Shown here piece by piece: positions 46,711 through 62,308 of a DNA stretch of 64,000 nucleotides. The stretch spans positions 4,456,801 through 4,520,800 of the forward strand of contig CAUJGJ010000083.1 in assembly GCA_963170055.1 (NCBI GenBank), in the 5' to 3' direction. The notes beneath the pieces were generated by a model. The model did not search any database, was not told the DNA's origin, and worked only from the letters and a program-made list of their open reading frames with translations. The DNA comes from Halisarca cf. caerulea (taxonomy: Eukaryota; Porifera; Demospongiae; Chondrillida; Halisarcidae). Both the position numbers and the translations under genes were made by a program. Position 1 is the stretch's first letter. Each line of letters begins with the position of its first letter.

Positions 46711-48160
46711 ATTCCTGCTACTACAGTTGCTGCTGTTCTTCAGGTGTTCCCGGCTCATGGTGCTGGCTCTCCTTGTGGGAAGAACCTGGGATCAGCCCTC
46801 TACTCTACTATTGGACAAGAGATGGCTACAAATCCTGCTCTTCAGTTCAATGAGGTAAGACTCTTGTGTGTGCTTACACCCTCAATAAACCGATGTGAAT
46901 AGTTTGTTCTCTTTGTAGAAATCTGAGTTTGTCAAATTCTTGACACAGGACCCCCAAGCCACTCCTCATTATTTCACTTTTGATGTTGCCTCTAACATTG
47001 TGAGTTGTCTGTGCTGGTTGTCAACACAACAGCTTACTCGTGAACATACTTTTTATAGGAAGGAGCACCTCCTTTGAAGGACGATGTGCTAAGGGTCCCA
47101 CGAGTGGGTCCTGTGGACTTTATGAAGCACTACATGAAATCGGATGACTTTGTAGTCTTGGACACAAGAAATGTGTGTTATCTAGTATATTTGAGAAAGT
47201 TTGAGTCGTTAGAAGTTCCGTGTCTATCTAGGCAGTAGACTTTGCCAACTCTTTCATTCCAAAATCAATTAACTGTCCAATTGGTTCAGAAGGTGGAGTC
47301 ATAGTTGGCCCAGAAGATGGGAATTTTTCTATTTGGGTAAGGATGTGTGTGTCTGTATTGGTGCCACTATTGGTGCCACTATTGGTGCCACTATTGGTGC
47401 CTCTACTAGTCACTAAGTGTCAGTGTTTTTTGTCATGCATTTGGAAGGTGGGCACGATGATTCGTCAGTCCCAGAAATTGGGACTTGTCACACCTCCCGG
47501 TAGAGAAATGGAGACCTTACAAAGGTTAGGTCGTATTGGTTACTCCAACGTTGTCTGTGTCCTGGATGGAGGTATAGCCAGTTGGAAGGCCAATGGATAT
47601 CCTGCTTATGCCTTTACTAAGTTAAACCTTGTGAGTGGTCATTGTTGAAGGTTGTCTTCAGCCAGATCATGTTGTTCTTGTCTGTTGTTTGAAGGAGAAG
47701 AACTGCAGTAGTCTTCGCACAATGATGGAAGCAGGGTTCCAAATTGTGGATGTTAGGACAGAGGCAGAGTTCAAAGAGAATGCGGTCAAATCAGCAGTCA
47801 ATCTACCACTGTCTCATCTTAACAGCTTAATGGACCAACTGGACAAGTGAGGGGTTTTCCTGTGTTTTACCTGTTCATTAGTGAACCTCTCTCCTTATTG
47901 CAGAGACCTTCCTGTCGTCTGCTACTGCAAGGGAGGGTTTCGCTCGGCCATTGCTGTGTCACTCCTGCTAAAGAACGGATTCACCACTCAAGATGTTTCC
48001 AAAGGCTTTGCTGCAATATCGACGTACTGTCCATCGTGTACTAGCACTGGAAAGGTACGTTGTAGTCTCCTTCCCTGGTACTAATGTTTTTTTTTGATGT
48101 GAACTTTAACATGGTCAGGTTTGCTCAAGTTTGAAGGAGATGATCGATGCTATGAAGTAG
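43872..48160 (+). CDS. Persulfide dioxygenase-rhodanese fusion (ETHE1/CstB-like)
   Basis: Thirteen exons, 524 residues, all phases consistent: 43872-43898, 43971-44120, 44176-44376, 44450-44563, 46458-46601, 46744-46854, 46919-46999, 47059-47172, 47232-47336, 47448-47630, 47695-47846, 47904-48054 and 48119-48160. The N-terminal metallo-beta-lactamase fold shows THFHADFVSGH, HTPGHTPES, GDTLFIGSCGRPDL and FPAHGAGSPCG, the metal-ligand blocks of persulfide dioxygenases. Two rhodanese domains follow. The first (VVLDTRN ... VVCVLDGGIASWKANGYP) lacks the active-site Cys loop. The second has VVCYCKGGFRSAIAV, an intact CxGGxR loop. This matches bacterial CstB, in which a dioxygenase oxidises glutathione- or CoA-persulfide to sulfite and the C-terminal rhodanese makes thiosulfate. 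Human ETHE1 has only the first part. A mitochondrial location is likely, but the N-terminus is not a clear presequence. Confidence 0.85.
44566..44765 (+). repeat. (GT)n microsatellite starting at a donor
   Basis: The dioxygenase exon ends ATCAAG and the intron opens gtgtgtgcatgtgtgtg. The tract runs to the left end of the TIR element. Confidence 0.95.
44769..46380. mobile_element. TIR DNA transposon, non-autonomous, about 1.6 kb
   Basis: Left end GTGTTGCCACAA, right end TTGTCGCAACAC (11 of 12 inverted), with TA on both outer sides. It is inserted in a GT-rich intron of the dioxygenase gene. Subterminal tatcac/gtgata strings are also inverted. It contains two tandem copies of ctgacgtagccagaccctac at about 45003-45110. 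No transposase ORF is seen. The TA duplication would fit a Tc1/mariner-like element; a terminus of TAGTG would also fit YARNG of hAT. Confidence 0.72.
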
Positions 48161-49382
48161 TGTTGAAGAGAGCTACAAACTCAAAACATAGTTTTCTTAC
48201 TTTTAGCCAAACAGCATACGCACTTCACGTGTACCACAGCCATGCCTATGAACCTGACAATGTATACATAGAAACGTGTGTAGATTTATTGTGTGAAGTA
48301 TTGCAGTTATGAAGCTGACAGATGACAGCAGCAAATGCTTCAGGCAAAGTTTGTGGTTTGATTTCAACCAACCCCACAACACTCTGACTGCCCCATCCCA
48401 GCGTCAGCAGCTGTGTGCGATGAGACCCATCCCACCGTCAGCATCTGTGTGTGATGTGGCCCATCCCAGCATCTACAGCCGTGTGTGATGTGGCCCATCC
48501 CAGCGTCAGCAGCTGTGTAGGATGTGGCCCATCCCAGCATCTACAGCCGTGTGGGATGTGACCCTGAATACTTGGTCTGGTCAATGGTCTCACAGAACTA
48601 GACCAGATTTTTGCCTCCCCATCAGGGACTGACAAATGAGGAGAAATGGTATCTGGTTCTGCAAGACTACATGGCTGTCTCTTCTTTGTCAAAGGAACCT
48701 GTCACCTATGGAAGACATGGTTGGTGTGAGCTGGCTACATGCATGCATGATCACTCAACTACATATTACCTGTCACTGATAGTTTTGCATGATGGTGTTC
48801 CTGTATCTTATTTACTAGGTCCAAGTCTACATCAGTTTACACAAGACCAATACTAACCCAGTTGATATTTGGCCACCTAGTTTGTCATCAACTTTGTCCA
48901 CTTTTGCAAATGCTCAAAAGTGGTACCAACTCTACTTGGCACACATCAAAGAAAATGTGGCACTAGCATCAGATTCTGACACTGCACGGACACTTTACTT
49001 GGGCCAAAGTGTGAGCATTCATACTTGACCCAGTAGAGTGTCCTGGTATGATAGCAATTGGCTTTTGTACACCCATGGCCAGTCCCGTGCTGTATACAAA
49101 ACCACAAGCTTTATTGGCATAGCAACAATGTGGAGATATTCCCAAAGGAAACACCACAAACTGTGTATTGGCTCTTCATTACACTCGCTCTAAATGGGTG
49201 CTTCCACCGTCCATACTCGAGCAATAAACAGGTCATTTTGAAGTACAGTTAGTCACAATAAATACTACTTATCTTTACAGCTATAAAGTTAGACATCACA
49301 AGACAATGACTTTCGAAGTGGCACACAACAATAAATTACAGTTGCAAATAGCAAGGCTATAGAATTGATGAGTTATTAAACA
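48161..49382. other. Intergenic, with a short degenerate repeat
   Basis: At 48390-48560 are four or five copies of gatgtggcccatcccagcat-type units. The remainder holds an open frame at 48611-48856 with no recognisable domain; I do not call it a gene. It is bounded by two convergent gene ends. Confidence 0.5.
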
Positions 49383-52010
49383 CTATTTCATTGTTCTAAC
49401 ATGCAAAGTTAAATCAACACTCTTGCCAATGATCAGCTGAATGTCCTCTTTGGCTTCTTCTGTTATCTTCTGAATGGTGCGACCAGCAGGACCAATTACT
49501 ATGGACTAGAGGACACTTACAGAATATTATAAATCTAACTAGCGTTGACACTCCACTAAACTAACCTTTTGACCTTGTGAGGTGCAAGTTAGATATTGCA
49601 TGACTGTCAAGACATCTTCTGACTCCTCCCACAATTCATTACTCTGTAATTAGAGGGATATACTTATCATGGGAGCATGACACAATGCACACACAAATTG
49701 CTCAAATCTAGAACTTGTGACTTATACACTCAGGGTCACTAGAGGAGGTGTGTGGGGGGTCACTACAGGAGATGTGTGTGGGGGGTCACTACAGGAGATG
49801 TGTGTGGGGGGTCACTACAGGAGATGTGTGTGGGGGGTCACTACAGGAGATGTGTGTGGGGGGTCACTACAGGAGATGTGTGTGGGGGGTCACTACAGGA
49901 GATGTGTGGGAGCTGGTTTTACCTACACAGCAAATGGGATAACACACAGGAAGTGATAGACTACACAGAAAGTGATAGACAACACAGGAAATGACAGAGT
50001 GCACAGGAAGTGAGGACAATGTATGCAACCAGAACAGACCTGTCGGATGACATATGGAATCTCTTTATGTAAATGAAGGAAGAGCTTTTCTCGAACAATA
50101 TCTTCTACAACTGTCAATAATGACAGCCGCGTTGTTGTAGTCTCCACCCACTTCCCAGGGTAAGCACTGGAGACCAGAAAGTCCTTGGGGCAAGTCAGAA
50201 AGCTAGACATTAACATATGTGCATCAGTTGACACTCAATGACATACCCTCAGCGAGTCCACTCCATCTCCTGTTAGAGCTGAGATCATGAACACTTCATG
50301 AAAAAGACAAGCTCTTGTATCATTGCTGTTTGTTTCCTTAGTATCCAGGTAAGTTTGCAACATGTGTGTCAACTTATCTACCATTTCCAGTAAGACACGT
50401 TTGTGACGTATCAAGTCAACCTGAAGAATTGACTTCATAACATTCACTCACTCATTGCCGTCACGACTGCTAACCTTGTTCAAAGCTAAGGCGAAGGGTG
50501 TGTCCTTATATGACCAAATTGTACGGCATATTTCAGGAGGCAAGAGATGAGCACTTTGCTTGTCGGATGCGTCAACCACTAGGACTCCTACAACATGTAA
50601 AAGTAGAATGTACAAAACCGTATCATCCCACAAACAGCTGCTGCCCACCTCACCAAGATCAGCCTCCATCAGTGCCTGCTCAGCATCTGTTAGTAGTTCT
50701 TTAGACATCTTCAACTTACGACCATATCTGTAGTCAACAATACCTGGAGTGTCTAGCAGGACCTGAAGAAAGCAGCATGATAGGGCAGGCCAGACAGCAG
50801 GAAGCCAAGATTACCTAACTTACTATCTGTGTTGCACCCTTCACAAACGTTCCAAGCGACCGATGACGAGTTGTGTGCACTTTCGGAGACACAGCGAATA
50901 TCTGACGTATGCACATAAGCAAACTACCATTAATAATGTTCCTATCACACCAAATCAGAGGTAGCTCTTAATCATTTACAGTGAAACCTCAATAACAAGA
51001 CACCTTTCATGGCTTTAGGACCACTGTTAATAGTCCTGTTTATAGAGGTGTCCATATATGTACACACCAGTGTTGTGGTAATGGTAATTAGTAATTGTAA
51101 TCAATTGTAATTAGGTATACATTTGCCAGTAATGGTAATATAATTGTAACGGAGCTGTTTCAGTCTCAGAGTAGTTGTAATGGTAGTTGGTATTCTTTTG
51201 CTATTTGCATCAAATTACACAATTACCATGCAACTACTCTGATGGATATTATGTATATCTGTGGATATATTTTGCCCCCTAAGAAGGTAGATTTTGGCTA
51301 GTTTGAGGCTATTTTCTGTGCTATATTAAACCCAGTGCCTGGTTGAAACAGGAAAATAACATAAATCTCATGATTTAGATCACCCCATTTATGAAATCTC
51401 GGTAAGGTGCAATAACTTTTGCAAGCATCCAAGAATAAATCTGTAATTAGTAATTGTAATTGCAATTGTAGAAATGTAGTTGCAATGGTGATTGATTACT
51501 TTAGTGGAGATCCGTAGTGGTAATGGTAATCGTAATGCTTTGATACCAATAAAATAATTGCAATGGTAGTTGATTGTGATACCCTTGTAATGGCCACAAC
51601 ACTGGTACACATGTCAATGTAAGGGATGTCAAATCGGGCAGAGCAGTGGTGTCCTGTTAAAGGAGCTGGCTACATTTCGGAGGTGTCCTTTAACAGAGAT
51701 TTCACTATAAATCTTTCATTCTGAAATAAGGAACGCGGTAGCGTCGCATCCCCGCAACATGCAGTTCCCACTATATCTACATAAACTGTACATTCAACTT
51801 CACCTTGCGTCCAAGAAGACGATTAGATAGTGTTGACTTTCCCGCATTTGGCGAACCGACAATAACAGCTTTCAGAATTTTGCATTCATCTGTCGGTTCC
51901 CGCTGTACCTCGTGGAATGATTCTTCGGATGTGCTCAGTGATCTTCCACTAGATGTCATGCGCCTGAATGTTCTGAAGGATATGTTCGGTACTCTAGAAA
52001 AACTAGCCAT
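49383..52010 (-). CDS. ERAL1: ERAL1, mitochondrial Era-type GTPase
   Basis: GTPase with a KH domain that chaperones small-subunit rRNA in mitochondrial ribosome assembly. Eight exons, 341 residues, all phases consistent: 52010-51804, 50901-50824, 50762-50654, 50587-50475, 50420-50247, 50183-50040, 49643-49566 and 49505-49383. All G motifs are visible: G1 GSPNAGKST, G2 region KVHTTRHRS, G3 DTPG, G4 NKVD (spanning a splice junction) and G5 SALTGDGV. The C-terminal KH part has VREKLFLHLHKEIPYVIRQ and SIVIGPAGRTIQKITEEAKE. I chose the ATG at 52010 (MASFSRVPNISFRTFRR), which gives an Arg/Ser-rich, acid-free presequence as expected for import; an upstream in-frame ATG at 52145 would overlap the divergent kinase gene. 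Confidence 0.92.
49742..49912. repeat. 26-bp intronic minisatellite, about seven copies
   Basis: The unit is gtgtgtggggggtcactaca plus ggagat, in the ERAL1 intron between exons 50183-50040 and 49643-49566. Confidence 0.95.
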
Positions 52011-52083
52011 TAGAAAATGAAGAAGTTTGGTCGGTGCATACGAAAGTAATCGGCCATTTTGCTTAGGGAACATCAAAAGGAAA
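52011..52083. promoter_or_regulatory. Putative bidirectional promoter, ERAL1/UCK
   Basis: Only 73 bp separate the two start codons, so both core promoters and 5' leaders must overlap this interval or the coding ends. No TATA box is evident. The call is inferred from geometry. Confidence 0.55.
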
Positions 52084-56488
<4,405 letters not shown>

Positions 56489-56589
56489 AAATGAATAATC
56501 ATTCAAATCATAAAACATAAAACTGGAAGTATGTTGACCTATAATGATTGTAGATAGTTCCAAGTATTGTTGAATTAGATAAAATGAAA

Positions 56590-59500
56590 TTAGAAAAACT
56601 GCACAACAACTTCTTGCAAAGCAGCAGCTACCTGATTGAACTGAGCTAAAGCTTGTTGAAAGAGTGGCCTAGAGGGGTGGACAGAAAGGGTGGACAGGGG
56701 GATGGTGGGGAGGGGTGGACAGGGGATGGAGGGAGAGGGTGGACAGGGGATGGAAGGAGAGGGTGGACAACGAATGGAGGGAGAGGGTGGACAGGGGATG
56801 GAGGGAGAGGGTGGACAGGGGGATGGAGGGAGGGGGTGGACAGGGGGATGGAGGGCGAGGGTGGACAGGGGGATGGTGGGGAGGGGTGGACAGGGGATGG
56901 AGGGAGAGGGTGGACAGGGGGATGGAGGGAGAGGGTGGACAGGGGGATGGAGGGAGGGGGTGGACAGGGGGATGGAGGGAGAGGGTGGACAGGGGATGGA
57001 GGGAGGGGGGTGGACAGGGGATGGAGGGAGAGGGTGGACAGGGGGATGGAGGGAGGGGGGTGGACAGGGGATGGAGGGAGGGGGGTGGACAGGGGGATGG
57101 AGGGCGAGGGTGGACAGGGGATGGAGGGCGAGGGTGGACAGGGGATGGAGGGAGGGGGTGGACAGGGGGATGGAGATGTATTTGTTAAGTTTTAATGAAA
57201 TCTGTTGAATATTGGTCTTATCACCTGCTGTCTGGCAACATCCAAAAGCTGTAGAGATTGTCAACACTCAACATCAAAGGATTGGGTAAACCAATTATCT
57301 AGTGAGAGAATTGAGCAATTGATTAAATGCAGTTACCCTAGGAAGGGTGGGAGGGGCAGAAACTGTCAGCAGCTAACCTGAAGAAGTGTTTTGTCAATGA
57401 CTTGGATAAGGTCCTGAGAAGTGGCTACTGATGGAGATTGCCCAGAACACACAAAACTGCACACACACACACACAGGCTAGGGTTATTAAGGCATACAGA
57501 TCAAGCCCTTAGTCAAAATGAACACGAGGCATACTTGTTAATGGAGGCCAGCAAGGCAGTTACATGCTTGAACAGTCCCTCAAGCTGATCCCTCAAGTCC
57601 TCAACATTCAAACCAGACTTCTTACGCTCCCTGCAACAAGCCACTATTTTAGTGCTGTTATCATGGGACAAATGTAACTGAAACTCGGGTAACTTTGCAA
57701 TCACAGAAAGTAGTATTTACCTCCTTAACTTTACTCCGTCATAAATGGCCCCCAACACCCATGGAATGCCCTCTAGAGCTGTGGATGGAGGGGACTGGAG
57801 TAGTTTCTGCAAATCATCATCCTTTGGTGTTAGGTGGAGAGGATTAAGGGACGACACTTCAGTTCCAGCCTGGAAGGAGAAGGGGGTAGAGAGGTGATAC
57901 ATGCTCTTGTACACGAATTCAGAATGTCACACACATACACAAACACACACACACACACACACACAAACACACACAAACACACACACACACACACACACAA
58001 ACACAAAGGGAGGGAAGAGAGAGCATTAGTCCTATGGATGCCTACCACATGGTCTGCCTGAGACGGACACTGGTTGGCTACTTCCGACAGTTTTTGGTGT
58101 AGAACTTCCAGAGCTGCTAAGGAATGTGTAATGACACCGTTGTAGCTATATATAGACAAATGATAGAAATCAACCAGTGTAGACCAGTATTGACTGCATA
58201 AGTATAAATGAATGGCCAGTACTTGGAGTGTGCAGAGAATGCCCTCAGGAGTTGGGAGGAATGTTCCAGTAAAGAAGAGGCCAAATCAGGTGCCCCATGA
58301 GACTCTAGAGGACATAGGAAGCAACAGACATCAGAAGAGGCAGCTCAGAAGATACACGTAATCCTCACTATGACGCATCCTGCAATACTCGACTAGTCCC
58401 TTCACATGAACTTTGGCTTTGGAGGGAGTCAGAAATCCAAACACTGCTATCCAATGCCTACATCAATAGATTGTCCATCAAGGATGGCAGACATCACAGC
58501 AAACATGCTAAGAGAACTTAAAAACAAAAGTATAACATTTCTTTACTTTTCCATAAGGTGCACAATGTTGTGGAAAGTCCATGGAGGTTTGATCATCACA
58601 ACATCTAACCTAAAGGGAATAGGAGAGTAGAAGAGACAAGAATGCTTAGCCTAACAAACAGTTCAAACTCTCACCAAAGGTTGTCATAAACCACTTTCAT
58701 TTCTTCTTCAACAACAATGGAAAGGCCATCTCTTAAAACAGACTCTGTTTGGCAAATGATGTCATCTACAATAGCTTTAGCTGTTTCCATCTGCACTTGT
58801 TGGGAAACGCGCTGGGCATACTCTACCAAAGACACACAACTATGGCAGCTCTCCACTGCATCAGCTCACACTGGCTAGGCCACGACAAACCTGCTGTATG
58901 TGCATAAGACATAGGATTGCTACCTTGATTTTGGAAGTATCTACAGAGACTTCTCAGCTCAGGAAGAAGGATCTGCGATATCAATGAAGACATCAGCTCA
59001 TCTAAGCAACCGCATATACTTCTGGAGTTGGACCCACCTTCCTGTTCACTGCCTTGACACCATTGACAAGACTTTTACTACACAGTTGAGTGTCATTGGA
59101 GAAGAGAACTACTATTCCACCTCTATCTACAGGAGGGGAGGGGCAATAGTCACCACTGACTCAACATCACCACAACCAGCCAAAGCACTGAACCCTAACA
59201 ACCTTGCACTTTCAGTTGATAAACCAAACAACAGTGAAGAATTCGGTCATCATTGTTTTCTATGGCCATATTGGACAGCTCCGTGTTGACCTGGACCAAA
59301 CAGCACATAAATGCTCACAGACATACACACATGTATAAAGAATGCATGTCACCTGTAAGAGAATGCATGTCACCTGTACAGAGGATGCATGTGATCTGTA
59401 CAGAGAATGCATGTGATCTGTACAGATCATATGCATGTGATCTGTACAGATCATATACATGTCTTTTCTGCAGAGAATTTGGGTACAAACCTCTTCCATA

Positions 59501-62308
59501 GTTTGTCCTCTGACTCTTGGATGATTAGACAAGAAGCAAGAGTGAAGGAACTGAATTGCTCTTCGAGCGCGGTCACCAATTCCATCTTGGTTCTGCATGA
59601 AGACACTGTGTGACAAAGGGTATTGACCATGTCTTGCACATCAAACCTTTAGTCCATCCAATTCCTGCATAACTGTCCATGGGATGACTAGTACTGGACG
59701 ACCCACACCTGCAAAGCACCAACATACAAGCACATCAACACATCAACATACAATCACATCAACATACAAGCACACCAACACACAAGCACACCAACATACA
59801 AGCACACCAACATACAAGCACACCAACATACAAGCACACCAACATACAAAAAGGAACACACAGACCTTTAATTGCACAGTCTTTCAGTTCCATAAGGAAG
59901 TCCAAATGAGAAAGAAGAATGTTTGTGTCAAGAACAAGATACAGGTTGTCCTGGGGGGTGCAGAATTAACACAAGTAAAATGATTTAGCTGAAGCCTGTT
60001 TGTGTGTGCATGTGTTCATAGGTGTGGGGTGTGCATGGGGTCTTGGGTGATAGCAGCCATAAAGTGCTAATTGGTTGACCAACCACAGAACCCAAGGTCA
60101 ATCATTTGCACTTGATACAACTGAGGCCAACAGATCATAAAAAATTATTTATGGTCAAAAAATTGTGGTTCACACCGGAAAGAAACTATAACTTCAAGAA
60201 AATGGCCGGCTACTTCCTTCAAAGTTGAAGCCATGATACAAGGCTACCATGATTACAAAGACATTTGGGGAGCTGAAGTTGCTGACAACTTTAATGGCAA
60301 AGGGAAATGGGTAATTCTTACGATGTTTATGCGCCGGTAATGCAGCCAAATTCTTGTTGGCAATGATGACAGTGCTGACCGTGCTAAAGGTTCACTGGAA
60401 TGGAGTAAATTACTGCCGTTGCCTGACTTAAAGGTCTTCAATAACAGGCCCCACAGAACAGTAGTCTAGCATTTGGGTTTTCAGTATAAACTGGAGATTT
60501 GAATGACTCCTGACATTGTGGACTGTGCTGATCATGTTTGGAATCCTTGTAAACCTTGAAATATAATATACCAACAGTGAACATTTGAAGGGGTCAAGTG
60601 ATTGGTGACAGCAGTCCAAGGAAAAGTTTTAAAATTAAAGGAAAGCTTAGTGTATGTATGGGTGTAGGGTTAGATACAAGTCTAGGGGGAGCAGTAACAA
60701 TCCTGGGAGGGGGCACAGGGGGGGCGAGCACTAAACGCATCCCTGGTGAAACTACAAGTACAAAATGCAATAATGGATTAGCGGATGAATAACTATTAAC
60801 TAGTTAGTGAGGTATGAATGGGTTGTGCTGGTTAGGTGATTGACAAGACCCCACATCACGGCAGCGGGTTACATCGTGAATGTAATCAGCAGTACTCTTT
60901 GATCGACCCAACTTCCGCCTCCACACCACATGAGCCACAACCCACATTCACAAAGCACAGACATTCGAAATGAAAAAGAAAGGAAAAGCATTTTACCTGA
61001 TAAGATACAGAACTTGCAGGCTTTTTAGCAGCAAATAATGTCTGCAAAATGAAGTCCAATAAACACACATCAACGAATTCCTTGGTCTATTATGTGGTAC
61101 TCTGACAGGACAAACTACTCGTACACAGACTACACTCACAGGGGCAGAGGTATGGTCCATGTCCTGCAGAAGACCAGCTCTAGCTTCTTGTACTTGATAC
61201 ACCAACTGCTGCTGTAGATCAACACTGATGTCCATGTCCATTTCAATCTCCTCATCTTCCAACCAGCTGGGCACATCACAACAATAAAAAATATGAAAGA
61301 GAATGTGTTGAGTACAAATGTAACAATACACACACCGTCCTGCTACATCTTCCATGTCAACAGAGTTCTCTTCAACAACTGAGTCATCAACAAGAGGAGG
61401 GATTCCCAATGGTGGCCCTATATAACTTTCACAAGTAGCATGCTTTGAGGGCTCTCCGTAGCTGGGAGCATGCTTTGAGGGTTCTCCATAGCTGGGAGCA
61501 TGCTTTGAGGGTTCTCCGTAGCTGGGAGCATGCTTTGAGGGTTCTCCGTAGCTGGGAGCATGCTTTGAGGGCTCTCCATAGCTGGGAGCATGCTTTGAGG
61601 GCTCTCCATAGCTGGGAGCATGCTTTGAGGGTTCTCCGTAGCTGGGAGCATGCTTTGAGGGCTCTCCATAGCTGGGAGCATGCTTTGAGGGCTCTCCATA
61701 GCTGGGAGCATGCTTTGAGGGTTCTCCGTAGCTGGGAGCATGCTTTGAGGGCTCTCCATAGCTGGGAGCATGCTTTGAGGGTTCTCCATAGCTGGGAGCA
61801 TGCTTTGAGGGTTCTCCGTAGCTGGGAGCATGCTTTGAGGGCTCTCCGTAGCTGGGAGCATGCTTTGAGGGCTCTCCATAGCTGGGAACATGCTTTGAGG
61901 GCTCCTTCACAACCTACAAAGTTTAAGTGATGAAAATTGGACTACAGTAGTACCTCCTTTGAGAGATCACCCTCGTGAAAGACCACCTTTCACGGGTCCC
62001 TAAGGCCTAAGGGTGGTCTCTCAAAAGGTGTACTAATGTACATCCACGTGGAGCAAAAGGTTATCATAACCATAGACTATCAATGAACCTCCAGAAGCAT
62101 CAATCGCCCGACTCGCCTTGGGCTTTGTCTTGTTGTTGCTATTTCCATTACAGTTAGCTTCACGTGTGCGTTGTCTGGACACTTTGGAACTCTCGGGAAG
62201 CTTCCAAACACTTTCTCCGGTATATACATTGAAAAAGTAGAACTTATTCTTTTTTGTGCGCGATTCCACCTTCATCCATCCGCCATCATCGTCCTCGTTA
62301 TCTGCCAT
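56590..62308 (-). CDS. SWT1: SWT1-like PIN-domain endoribonuclease with WW domain
   Basis: SWT1 is a nuclear endoribonuclease linked to mRNP quality control. Exon 1 starts at 62308 and encodes a WW motif (GWMKVESRTKKNKFYFFNVY ... ESVWKLPE); its donor is not fixed. Then: 61913-61336 (carrying a 10-residue repeat), 61266-61140, 61041-60997, 59950-59866, 59708-59647, 59592-59491, 59290-59203, 59126-59038, 58972-58924, 58855-58675, 58619-58547, 58507-58462, 58399-58369, 58304-58223, 58145-58046, 57869-57721, 57630-57535, 57456-57378, 57248-57225 and a last exon of about 56664-56590. The PIN domain shows its acidic residues in order: LVLDTNILLSHLDFL, PWTVMQELDGLK, NNDDRILHCC and VVLFSNDTQLCSKSLV. 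The C-terminal half is helical. The reading frame of the last exon conflicts by phase with the preceding one, so that end is uncertain. Confidence 0.82.
56675..57178. repeat. 25-bp purine/pyrimidine minisatellite abutting a 3' splice site
   Basis: Units of ggtggacaggggatggaggg plus agagg. On the SWT1 sense strand the array is pyrimidine-rich and runs straight into the last acceptor (cccctctag), like an over-extended polypyrimidine tract. Confidence 0.93.
59385..59465. repeat. Palindrome-bearing short tandem repeat
   Basis: Two copies of the perfect palindrome atgatctgtacagatcat-like core (tgatctgtacagatca) lie in a run of gcatgtgatctgtacaga units, in a SWT1 intron. Confidence 0.8.
61436..61905 (-). 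repeat. In-frame 30-bp coding repeat (GEPSKHAPSY), about 16 copies
   Basis: The unit gagccctcaaagcatgctcc plus cagctatgga encodes a ten-residue motif inside SWT1 exon 2. Only one of the three sense frames stays open into the unique 3' part of the exon (ESYIGPPLGIPPLVDD), which argues that the repeat is translated. Variation is limited to three positions (c/t in ggct/ggtt, g/a in ccgta/ccata, and one g/a). Confidence 0.88.

Noticed and set aside
48611..48856. 82-codon plus-strand ORF
   Set aside because: No domain, no splice context and no similarity that I recognise; possibly 3' UTR or an old element.
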